Source: Candidatus Omnitrophota bacterium
GTDB lineage: Bacteria > Omnitrophota > 4484-213
Length of the DNA stretch: 5,147 nt
Direction of reading: 5' to 3'
Assembly (NCBI GenBank): GCA_030640885.1
Contig: DAOWIN010000114.1
Coordinates: 1 to 5,147, forward strand
Shown piece by piece: positions 1 through 5,147 of this stretch (the first letter of the stretch is position 1; each line of letters begins with the position of its first letter). The notes under the pieces are model-generated. The model did not search any database. It was not told the origin of the DNA and saw only the letters and a program-made list of their open reading frames with translations. A program made the position numbers and the translations under genes.

Positions 1-300
1 ATCTTCACACTTAACTCCTTTACTTTCGCACTCAACTAGCAAATTATTCCAATAATCTTTATATGCTTTGTTAATTGCGAATGCTTTACATGGAATGTAT
101 TTTCTCTCTGATTTGGTTTTGCAAGGATTTGCCTTAATTTTAATACAATCATTATTTACGGAACAGGATTTCAGGTCCACTTCAATAGATGGTTTTCCTA
201 CCTCTTCTTGAGCACTTAAATTCAAAACAAAGCAATTACCAGTCAAAACAATGTTGATTACTAACAAACCTAATCCAACTTTTAGCTTGGCATTCAGCAC
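1..300 (-). CDS. Exported cysteine-rich protein, unknown function (3' end off window)
   Basis: This is a 100-codon open frame with no stop before the left edge, so the gene is partial. I chose the GTG at 300-298 because a near-perfect Shine-Dalgarno GGAGGG lies 4 bases upstream. Residues 1-8 carry two lysines and residues 8-21 are hydrophobic (VGLGLLVINIVLTG), which reads as a signal peptide; cleavage near LSA|QEE (residues 28-33) is plausible. Cys23 lies in the hydrophobic stretch, but the preceding residues (TGN) are not a good lipobox. The mature part has six cysteines at 46, 52, 60, 71, 91 and 98, plus an AINKAYKDYW segment (75-84). This suggests a small disulfide-bonded domain outside the cytoplasmic membrane. 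From memory, a Cys-x5-Cys start followed by 'INK-Y' occurs in uncharacterised bacterial secreted proteins, but I cannot name a family. The real gene status is well supported; the function is unknown. Confidence 0.72.
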   Translation of the reverse strand, partial: MLNAKLKVGLGLLVINIVLTGNCFVLNLSAQEEVGKPSIEVDLKSCSVNNDCIKIKANPCKTKSERKYIPCKAFAINKAYKDYWNNLLVECESKGVKCED

Positions 301-304
301 AATA

Positions 305-310
305 CCCTCC
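305..310 (-). promoter_or_regulatory. Strong Shine-Dalgarno site that fixes the GTG start
   Basis: The minus strand reads AAAAGGAGGGTATTGTG. GGAGGG matches the anti-SD of 16S rRNA and sits 4 bases before GTG (300-298). No ATG lies nearby in that frame, so this site decides the start of the cysteine-rich protein. An A8 run immediately upstream would keep the site unstructured. Confidence 0.75.
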
Positions 311-365
311 TTTTTTTTCTAAAAGACTAAACCTTTCTCAACTTTGGCAAAAATTCCTTTGCACC

Positions 366-1322
366 TCACCCTACCCACCACCTAAACAAACTCAAAAACA
401 AAGGAATAGTTATTAAACTTGCTAAATGTGTCCAAAGGATAGATTGATTAATAAAATCGCAATCTGCGCTATAGCGTTTGGCAATTATTGACAAAGATGT
501 TGCCGAAGGCATCGCCGCCTGCATCAATATTAAAAATCCAATTAAACGAGGCGGTTTTATCCAAATAACCAAAAGAAAAACCAATATTGGCAGAATAATT
601 AGCTTTGCTAATCCTAAATTTATCAGCGCCCTCTTTCTTATTTTACTCTTTGTGAAAACAAATGCTAAACTCCCACCGACTACCAACAGCCCTAAAGGAA
701 TAGTACAATTACCGAGCATCGCCAAGGGTCTTAAGATTATTTGAGGAACAAAACTCTGTATTTTTAAAAAAATAATCAAAAGGGCGGCTAAAGTTGCTAG
801 AAGCGGAGGACTGAATAAACTAGCAAATTCAAATCTTTTTTCCTTGTGATTAGAAAGCAAATGTATTCCAAACGACCAAATGAGAGCATTAAAACCCAAT
901 AAAAAAAGAAAAATATAGATAAACATCTGATTTGCCTCAGAGGAAGGAAGAATAGCGGCGGTTAAAGCAAGAGGGAGATAACCTGAATTTTGAAAGGCGT
1001 TTAGAGACAAAAATTCATTCTTTTGCAACAAGGATTTATCTGCTTTTAGAAAAAAATAACCGATAGCTAAACCGAGCAAGGTTAGTCCAAAACTAACAAT
1101 AGGAAAGAACCACCAATTTGGAAAGAGCTGAAAATTGAAACCACGCAGTAACCGACAAAAAATTAAAGCTGGCAGGGTCAATTCAATAAGCAACCTGCTT
1201 AGCACTTTCAAACCTTCGCTTGAAATAATTCCCTTTTTTGCCAAAGCAAACCCACAAAAACCGATTAAAAATATCTCGGCAATTGCCAGAGCGCTAAATC
1301 TGAATGTGGAGAAAAAAGCCAT
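366..1322 (-). CDS. AEC-family (auxin efflux carrier-like) membrane transporter
   Basis: This 318-residue protein is almost wholly hydrophobic, with about ten membrane segments (roughly 11-28, 36-57, 70-92, 104-126, 132-155, 169-188, 198-221, 233-254, 260-279 and 292-314). Features of the AEC family (PF03547 type) are visible: the first helix with GFALAKKGIIS after it (residues 24-34), NSGYLPLAL in helix 4 (112-120), IPLGLLVVGGSLA (208-220), and QAAMPSATSLSIIAKRY (268-284), where family members break the helix. The length matches the usual 300-320. Bacterial members export or exchange small organic acids, such as malate, or other anions across the cytoplasmic membrane; the substrate here cannot be inferred. 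The only ATG is at 1322. It has no recognisable Shine-Dalgarno site, because a tandem repeat occupies bases -7 to -35. The gene ends in TGA 65 bp before the next gene. It is not a typical member of the dprA-topA-xerC neighbourhood and may be transcribed separately. Confidence 0.9.
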   Translation of the reverse strand: MAFFSTFRFSALAIAEIFLIGFCGFALAKKGIISSEGLKVLSRLLIELTLPALIFCRLLRGFNFQLFPNWWFFPIVSFGLTLLGLAIGYFFLKADKSLLQKNEFLSLNAFQNSGYLPLALTAAILPSSEANQMFIYIFLFLLGFNALIWSFGIHLLSNHKEKRFEFASLFSPPLLATLAALLIIFLKIQSFVPQIILRPLAMLGNCTIPLGLLVVGGSLAFVFTKSKIRKRALINLGLAKLIILPILVFLLVIWIKPPRLIGFLILMQAAMPSATSLSIIAKRYSADCDFINQSILWTHLASLITIPLFLSLFRWWVG

Positions 1323-1328
1323 AAACAG

Positions 1329-1357
1329 GCTGCAGGTTACAAGCTGCAGGTTACAAG
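1329..1357. repeat. Tandem 14-mer (two heptamers each) abutting the transporter start
   Basis: Two exact copies of CTGCAGGTTACAAG lie at 1330-1343 and 1344-1357; the repeat extends one base left (G1329). On the minus strand each copy splits into two heptamers, CTTGTAA and CCTGCAG, so the block is four heptamers of consensus CYTGYRR. It lies between the U-tract after xer and the transporter ATG (six bases away). The same heptamer pattern recurs inside topA at 3887-3921. Confidence 0.85.
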
Positions 1358-1359
1358 TT

Positions 1360-1410
1360 AAAAAAAATAAAAAGTCTGAAGCATGGGGCGCGAAGCGCCT
1401 ATTTTATGCT
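1360..1410 (-). terminator. Possible intrinsic terminator after the xer gene
   Basis: The stem GGCGC (1387-1391) / GCGCC (1395-1399) closes a three-base loop. An outer arm AGCAT (1380-1384) / ATGCT (1406-1410) can extend it across a 2+6 base internal loop. On the minus strand it is followed, six bases later, by T5-A-T8 (1373-1360). It overlaps the xer stop codon. The gap before the T-run and the split stem make it a weak candidate. Confidence 0.35.
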
Positions 1411-2345
1411 CTCGGATGCGCTTTATCATACTCTTCCCTCATTTTTGCTATTGCTGTATCAGGTTGCAGCGTTACGTCGAAAAGATGTGTCTTATTATAC
1501 TCCTCTTTCATTTTTGCTGTGCTGATATGGGTATAAATCTGAGTGGTAGCAATGCTCCTGTGCCCTAATAACTCCTGCACATCTTTCAAATCTGCTCCTC
1601 TGTCTAAAAGATGGGTAGCAAATGAATGTCTTAAGCTATGCGGTGAAATCTTTTTTTGAATTCCTACTTTTTGGATATATTTATCAACAATTCGTTGGAT
1701 ATCCCGAACAGACAAAGGCTTGCCATTTTTACTTAAAAATATTCTTTTCTCTTTTGATTTCCTTTCTATCAGATAATTTTTAATTGCCTGACTAGTTTTG
1801 TGGTTGATGGGTGTGAAACGCCCGCGCATCCCCTTTCCCTTTTTAATCTCCATACGCGACCACAAAAGGTCAACATCCTCTTGTTCTAAATCCACAAGTT
1901 CGCTTACCCTTATCCCGCTGACATAAAGCAGCATTAATATTGTGTAATCTCGCAAACTAATTAGCTTATCTTCTTCTTTAAGAGGAGCATTAAGAAATTG
2001 TAATACCTCCTCTACACTCAAAAATGTGGGCAGCTTTTTTTCTCGTTTGGGACTGTAAATTCCAGCCATAGGATTTAGATTGCACTCTTTGAGTTGTCTC
2101 ATATATTTAAAAAAAGAACGCAAGCAAGCTAATTTACGGGCAATTGTGGCTTTAGAATAATCTTTTTTACTCAAAGAGATAACCCACTCACGAATTACAA
2201 AAGGAGTAATTGAAAGAATAGGATACTTCCCGCCTAAAAATTTATCAAATTCTCTTAAATCAATATGGTAATTCTTTAAGGTATGCGGCGAGACATTTTT
2301 TTCCGCCTCCAAATAGGTCAAAAATTTCATAATTTGCCAAACCAT
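1404..2345 (-). CDS. xerC: Xer-type tyrosine recombinase, probably XerC
   Basis: This 313-residue site-specific recombinase belongs to the family that resolves chromosome dimers at dif. The N-terminal SAM-like DNA-binding domain covers about residues 5-92 (KFLTYLEAEKNVSPHTLKNY at 7-26) and the catalytic domain about 105-275. All six catalytic residues are visible: Arg146 (SGIRVSEL), Lys171 (KKGKGMRG), His236 and Arg239 (HSLRHSFATHLL), His262 (LLGH) and the nucleophile Tyr271 (IYTHIS). Position after dprA and topA suggests XerC rather than XerD, but a single-Xer lineage is possible. I start at the ATG at 2345, preceded by GAGG five bases upstream, which gives the usual distance to the SPHTL motif. 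An in-frame GTG at 2429 would add 28 residues encoded by a perfect palindrome and is unlikely. The C-terminus is odd: the helix AKMKEEYNKTH (277-287) recurs as AKMREEYDKAH (300-310) before the family's usual HPRA end, so the tail is about 23 residues longer than normal. Confidence 0.93.
   Translation of the reverse strand: MVWQIMKFLTYLEAEKNVSPHTLKNYHIDLREFDKFLGGKYPILSITPFVIREWVISLSKKDYSKATIARKLACLRSFFKYMRQLKECNLNPMAGIYSPKREKKLPTFLSVEEVLQFLNAPLKEEDKLISLRDYTILMLLYVSGIRVSELVDLEQEDVDLLWSRMEIKKGKGMRGRFTPINHKTSQAIKNYLIERKSKEKRIFLSKNGKPLSVRDIQRIVDKYIQKVGIQKKISPHSLRHSFATHLLDRGADLKDVQELLGHRSIATTQIYTHISTAKMKEEYNKTHLFDVTLQPDTAIAKMREEYDKAHPRA
1416..1518 (-). repeat. Diverged direct duplication inside the xer 3' end
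   Basis: Positions 1485-1518 and 1416-1449 are two 34-bp copies offset by 69 bp (exactly 23 codons), so the frame is kept. By eye 27 of 34 bases match, and all seven differences are C/T transitions. Both copies encode a charged helix, AKMKEEYNKTH and AKMREEYDKAH. Confidence 0.8.
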
Positions 2346-2350
2346 TTCTT

Positions 2351-2354
2351 CCTC
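2351..2354 (-). promoter_or_regulatory. Shine-Dalgarno site choosing the xer start
   Basis: The minus strand reads GTGAGGAAGAAATGG: GAGG, five bases, then ATG at 2345. No comparable site precedes the longer GTG start at 2429 (the sequence before it is AATAAATTTC), which favours the shorter protein. Confidence 0.6.
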
Positions 2355-2356
2355 AC

Positions 2357-2433
2357 TCGCTACGCTCGCGAAACTAATAGAAATTCGCCCCGACATATCG
2401 TCGGGGCGAAACTTGTTCGCTTCGCTCACGAAA
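2357..2433. repeat. 17-bp direct repeat pair flanking a palindrome
   Basis: TCGCTACGCTCGCGAAA (2357-2373) and TCGCTTCGCTCACGAAA (2417-2433) match at 15 of 17 bases and lie exactly 60 bp apart. They bracket the 11-bp inverted repeat at 2384-2410. The GC-rich CGAGCG-AGCGA motif stands out from the AT-rich surroundings. It resembles short dispersed intergenic repeats of bacteria, but only this pair is visible here. Confidence 0.7.
2384..2410 (-). terminator. Perfect 11-bp inverted repeat in the xer leader
   Basis: TTCGCCCCGAC (2384-2394) pairs perfectly with GTCGGGGCGAA (2400-2410) around a five-base loop. In RNA this is a very stable hairpin. On the minus strand it is followed by TTTCTATTAGTTT, so it could act as an intrinsic terminator or attenuator between topA and xer; the T-run is interrupted. 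It ends 30 bases before the xer Shine-Dalgarno site and does not cover it. The hairpin is certain as sequence; its role is inference. Confidence 0.45.
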
Positions 2434-2451
2434 TTTATTGAAATTCCTTAT

Positions 2452-2479
2452 ACTATAAATTTCTACTAATTTCTATGAA
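2452..2479 (-). promoter_or_regulatory. Candidate sigma-70 promoter for xer
   Basis: On the minus strand TTCATA (2479-2474; 4 of 6 bases of TTGACA) is followed after 16 bp by TATAGT (2457-2452; 5 of 6 of TATAAT). It lies inside the decamer repeats, which are AT-rich and produce such matches easily, so support is weak. Transcription from here would read through the 2410-2384 hairpin before reaching xer. Confidence 0.22.
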
Positions 2480-2517
2480 GTTCTACTTTGAAATTCTTCC
2501 AATTTCTACAAGTTTCT
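2455..2517. repeat. Six imperfect 10-bp tandem repeats between topA and xer
   Basis: Minus-strand decamers of the form AGAAATTNRT run end to end: AGAAACTTGT, AGAAATTGGA, AGAATTTCAA, then a 3-bp insert, AGAACTTCAT, AGAAATTAGT and AGAAATTTAT (2517 down to 2455). The array starts three bases after the topA stop. The period of about one helical turn repeats A/T runs on one face of the DNA, which could favour bending. Further looser GAATTTC/AAATTTC pieces continue to 2430. Confidence 0.7.
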
Positions 2518-2519
2518 TC

Positions 2520-4505
2520 TTAATTTTCCTTTGGCAATTCCCTCGCCGTATACTTACACTCAGGATAATTGGAACAGCCATAAAAGACACCGCGTTTAGA
2601 ATGTCTTTCTATCAATTCTCCATTACAGCCTTCCTGTGGACATTTAATCCCTGTAGAAATCGAACGGGTATTTTTACAAGCGGGGAATCCGGAGCAAGCC
2701 AAAAATTTTCCTTTTCTCCCCCATTTTATCACCATTGGGCTGCCGCATTTTTCACAGGTTTCATCAGTAACAATAACATCTTTTTTAACCTCGCGCATAT
2801 TCTCTTTTGCCTTATTCAAATCCTCCGAAAAGGGCTGGTAAAAATCCTTGAGCATTTCTATCCAATTTTGCTCATTTTCTTCTACCTTATCCAAATTTTC
2901 TTCCATTTTAGCAGTAAATTGGGGATCTAAAACAGTGGGGAAATGGATAATAAGCAAATCCACTACTGCTATTCCTAACTCTGTAGGAAAAAAATAGCCC
3001 TTTTCCCTTTGCACATAACTGCGTTGTGTAAGAACTTTAATAATAGCGGCGTAAGTGCTTGGTCGCCCGATCCCTTTTTCTTCTAAAATTTTTACTAAAG
3101 AGGCGTCGGAATAGCGCGGCGGCGGTTTGGTAAAATGCTGAGCTTTATCTAATTTCAACAATTCCAAAACCTCGTTTTGATTCAATTCAGGAAACCTCTT
3201 TTCTTCTTTCTCTGTCGGATAAATCAAGAGAAAACCGGCAAAAAGCATTTTAAGCGTAGAGGCAACAAACAAATATTTCCCAGCGGTTATTTCTACATCA
3301 GTAGTTGAAAATAAAGCCGATTTCATCTGAGAGGCAACAAATCGATTATAGATGAGTTTATAAAGTTTGTATTGTTGTTCATCTAAAAAATTCTTTATCC
3401 CTTCCGGTTTTCTTGCTAACGAGGTTGGACGAATACACTCATGAGCTCCTTGGGCGCTACTTTTGCTCTTATACTTATGGGGAACAGCGGGCAAATATTT
3501 TTCTGAAAATTCCTCTTTGATATATTTCCTAACCTCATCAAGCGCATCCTTGGAACAACGCACAGAATCAGTACGCATATAAGTAATCAGTCCCACCCTT
3601 TCTTTTTCTATTTTGATTCCTTCGTAAAGCTGCTGAGCAATACGCATTGTTTGGCTAACCGAAAAACGAAGCTTGTTAAATGCCTCTTGTTGTAATTTAC
3701 TGGTGATAAAGGGGGGATAAGGATTTCGCTTTTTTTGCCTTTTTTCTATCTTGGAAACGATAAACTTTTCATTTTTCAACTTTTCGACAATTTTATTCGC
3801 AGTTTCCTCATTCTTTATCTCTACTTTTTTGTCTTCTATCTTCCTCAATTCTGCGGTAAATTTCTCTTTTATTTCTTCTTCTTTAACTTGTGGCTTGTGG
3901 CTTGTGGCTTGTGGCTTGTGGAGTTCCGCTTCTACCGTCCAATACTCGCGCGCTTGAAAATCTTTTATTTCCTTTTCACGCTCGACAATAAATCTTAAAG
4001 CCACGGATTGTACTCTGCCGGCAGACAAACCCTTAGCAACCTTTTTCCAAAGTAGCGGGCTGATACTATAACCAACAATACGGTCTAAGATACGTCGTCC
4101 CTGTTGGGATTGGACTTTATTCAAATCAATACTACCGGGATTTTCAAATGCCTTAACGACTGCCGCACGAGTGATTTCATTAAAATTAACCCGAAAAATG
4201 CTCTTATTTTTAAAAATCTGGGAGAGATGGAAGGCGATCGCTTCGCCCTCGCGGTCAGGGTCAGGGGCAAGAAATATTTTTTCTTTCCCCTGCCCCTTTT
4301 TTTTTAATTCAGAAATTATTTTGCGACTGCGAGAAATAGTAACATAATGCGGTTTAAAACCCTGCTCAATATCCACGCCCATCTCACTCTTGGGCAAATC
4401 TTTGATATGCCCCATTGATGCTGTAACAACATAATCCTTGCCCAAAAAGCTATTGATTGTATGAGCCTTAGCCGGCGATTCTACCACTACTAAAAATTTT
4501 GCCAT
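2520..4505 (-). CDS. topA: DNA topoisomerase I (type IA)
   Basis: This 661-residue protein relaxes negative supercoils by cutting one strand through a 5'-phosphotyrosine. The Toprim domain begins with VVVESPAKA (6-14; Glu9) and has the metal-binding DPDREGE (82-88). SAGRVQS (161-167), NPYPPFITSKLQQEA (261-275), the active site GLITYMRTDS (305-314; Tyr309 nucleophile), AQGAHECIRPT (351-361; usual form AQDAHEAIRPT), GIGRPSTYA (478-486) and FTAKMEENLD (530-539) follow in family order. Two C4 zinc ribbons end the protein: Cys584/587/604/610 and Cys622/627/644/650. The length is close to short TopA proteins such as those of Bacillus and Thermotoga. The ATG at 4505 is preceded by AAGGA eight bases upstream. 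Residues 196-206 (HKPQATSHKPQ) come from a DNA heptamer repeat inserted in a variable loop; catalytic parts are untouched. It lies 37 bp after dprA with no terminator seen, so the two are probably co-transcribed. Confidence 0.98.
   Translation of the reverse strand: MAKFLVVVESPAKAHTINSFLGKDYVVTASMGHIKDLPKSEMGVDIEQGFKPHYVTISRSRKIISELKKKGQGKEKIFLAPDPDREGEAIAFHLSQIFKNKSIFRVNFNEITRAAVVKAFENPGSIDLNKVQSQQGRRILDRIVGYSISPLLWKKVAKGLSAGRVQSVALRFIVEREKEIKDFQAREYWTVEAELHKPQATSHKPQVKEEEIKEKFTAELRKIEDKKVEIKNEETANKIVEKLKNEKFIVSKIEKRQKKRNPYPPFITSKLQQEAFNKLRFSVSQTMRIAQQLYEGIKIEKERVGLITYMRTDSVRCSKDALDEVRKYIKEEFSEKYLPAVPHKYKSKSSAQGAHECIRPTSLARKPEGIKNFLDEQQYKLYKLIYNRFVASQMKSALFSTTDVEITAGKYLFVASTLKMLFAGFLLIYPTEKEEKRFPELNQNEVLELLKLDKAQHFTKPPPRYSDASLVKILEEKGIGRPSTYAAIIKVLTQRSYVQREKGYFFPTELGIAVVDLLIIHFPTVLDPQFTAKMEENLDKVEENEQNWIEMLKDFYQPFSEDLNKAKENMREVKKDVIVTDETCEKCGSPMVIKWGRKGKFLACSGFPACKNTRSISTGIKCPQEGCNGELIERHSKRGVFYGCSNYPECKYTARELPKEN
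3887..3921. repeat. Five exact heptamers CTTGTGG inside topA
   Basis: CTTGTGG is repeated five times without error on the plus strand (CCACAAG on the coding strand). Because 7 is not a multiple of 3, the protein repeat has a seven-residue period, HKPQATS-HKPQ (TopA residues 196-206). The reading frame is kept over the insert as a whole. The left flank TTTAACTTGT is shared with the heptamer block upstream of the transporter (minus strand there). Confidence 0.9.
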
Positions 4506-4542
4506 TGGTTTATTCCTTAAACAAAAAGTTTCCTAAAAAATT

Positions 4543-5147
4543 CTACGCTACTCCTTCTTTGCAAAACCTCTGCCCCGGTAAGCGTTTAACTAATTTTTTC
4601 AGTTCTAACATTGAAAGAATAGTCAAAACGCGAAAAGGCGGGAAATTAAGTTCTTTGCTAATTTCATCAATATATTTTGCTTCATAAGATGAAAGAAAAT
4701 TATAGATTTTTTCTTCTTCAGCATTTAATCTTGGCATTAAACCTTTGTGCGAACTGTCTTCTGTAATTTTGAGCGAATCCTTTGCCTGTTTCTGTTTTAA
4801 TTTTTTTAAGTGGCTTTTTATTATCGGTTGAAGTTCTTCTAAAATATCATCAGCATTCTCGACAAGTTTTGCTCCCTCTTTGAGAATCTGATGCGTTCCT
4901 TGACTTGTCGAGCTGTTAATATGACCAGGCACAGCAAAAATTTCTTTTCCTTGTTCTAAAGCATAATTTGCTGTAATCAAAGCTCCGCTCCGCTTAGCCG
5001 CTTCTACCACTATTGTTCCTAAAGAAAACCCGCTGATAATACGGTTTCTAATCGGGAAATTAAACTTCTCCGGAGGCGTACCTAAAGGAAATTCGGAAAT
5101 AATCGCTCCCTGCAACATAATTTCATTTCTTAGCTTCTTATTCTCGG
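4543..5147 (-). CDS. dprA: DNA-processing protein DprA, C-terminal part (5' end off window)
   Basis: The frame is open to the right edge: the last 200 codons are present and the ATG at 5118 is internal, because the upstream codons encode ENKKLRNEI, which continues the family pattern. DprA binds incoming single-stranded DNA and loads RecA during natural transformation. It is also widespread in bacteria not known to be competent. Numbered from the first full codon, the Rossmann-fold motifs are SEFPLGTPP (17-25), FPIRNRIISG (30-39), SGALITANYALEQG (53-66), FAVPGH (70-75) and GTHQILKEGA (83-92). A lysine-rich linker (about 108-138) leads to a C-terminal winged helix (about 139-199, LNAEEEKIYNFLSS onward), as in many DprA proteins. 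The gene ends in TAG 37 bp before topA, the conserved dprA-topA order. Confidence 0.95.
   Translation of the reverse strand, partial: ENKKLRNEIMLQGAIISEFPLGTPPEKFNFPIRNRIISGFSLGTIVVEAAKRSGALITANYALEQGKEIFAVPGHINSSTSQGTHQILKEGAKLVENADDILEELQPIIKSHLKKLKQKQAKDSLKITEDSSHKGLMPRLNAEEEKIYNFLSSYEAKYIDEISKELNFPPFRVLTILSMLELKKLVKRLPGQRFCKEGVA

Noticed and set aside
343..362. Short inverted repeat TGCAAAGG/TTTTTGC after the transporter stop as a terminator
   Set aside because: The stem is only about five AT-rich base pairs with no T-run, so termination is not supported.
478..744. Plus-strand open frames antisense to the transporter, topA and dprA (also 1135-1568, 2475-2930, 3735-3998, 4104-4307 and 4499-4687)
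   Set aside because: They mirror well-supported minus-strand genes, show no family motifs, and the reading of each is explained by the codon composition of the real gene opposite.
1416..1518. Diversity-generating retroelement template/variable repeat pair
   Set aside because: The copies are adjacent in one gene, differences are transitions in both directions and not adenine-specific, and no reverse transcriptase is present.
2384..2410. Palindrome as a dif-like Xer recombination site (two 11-bp arms)
   Set aside because: The spacer is 5 bp instead of the usual 6-8, the arms are GC-rich, and the TTAT/ATAA inner ends of dif are absent; a hairpin or REP-like element explains it better.
2346..2429. 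Longer xer product starting at GTG 2429
   Set aside because: The extra 28 residues are the translation of the 17-mer repeats and palindrome, have no Shine-Dalgarno site, and do not belong to the Xer fold; ATG 2345 has GAGG at good spacing.
2455..2517. CRISPR-like array
   Set aside because: Units are only 10 bp, imperfect and without spacers; no cas gene is present.

Overview
The window is AT-rich bacterial DNA with every gene on the minus strand. Reading from high to low coordinates, the order is dprA (3' part only), topA, a Xer-type tyrosine recombinase (xerC-like), an AEC-family membrane transporter, and the start of a small exported cysteine-rich protein that runs off the left edge. The order dprA-topA-xerC is a known bacterial neighbourhood (for example the dprA/topA/trmFO/xerC/hslVU cluster of Firmicutes). 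TGA is used as a stop (AEC gene), so the standard code applies. Low GC, direct repeats in spacers and in genes, and TopA with two C4 zinc ribbons fit a poorly cultivated lineage (Omnitrophota- or CPR-like), but I cannot assign the phylum from sequence alone.

Region by region: 5147-4543 encodes the DprA C-terminal 200 residues (most of the Rossmann fold plus a winged helix). After a 37-bp gap, 4505-2520 encodes a complete 661-residue topoisomerase I. Positions 2519-2346 form an unusually structured spacer: six decamer repeats, a pair of 17-mer repeats spaced 60 bp apart, and between them a perfect 11-bp inverted repeat. Positions 2345-1404 encode the recombinase with all six catalytic residues and a duplicated C-terminal helix. 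Positions 1403-1323 hold a possible terminator and a tandem 14-mer made of two heptamers. Positions 1322-366 encode the transporter. Positions 365-301 are a short spacer ending in a strong Shine-Dalgarno site for the cysteine-rich gene (300 to beyond 1).

The first three genes all act on DNA: ssDNA handling and RecA loading (DprA), relaxation of negative supercoils (TopA), and chromosome dimer resolution (Xer). The last two are envelope genes and need not belong to the same transcript. No complete new system is visible. The unusual content is repeat biology: a transition-variant heptamer family found both inside topA (in frame) and directly against the transporter start codon, a duplicated Xer tail, and the composite spacer upstream of xer.
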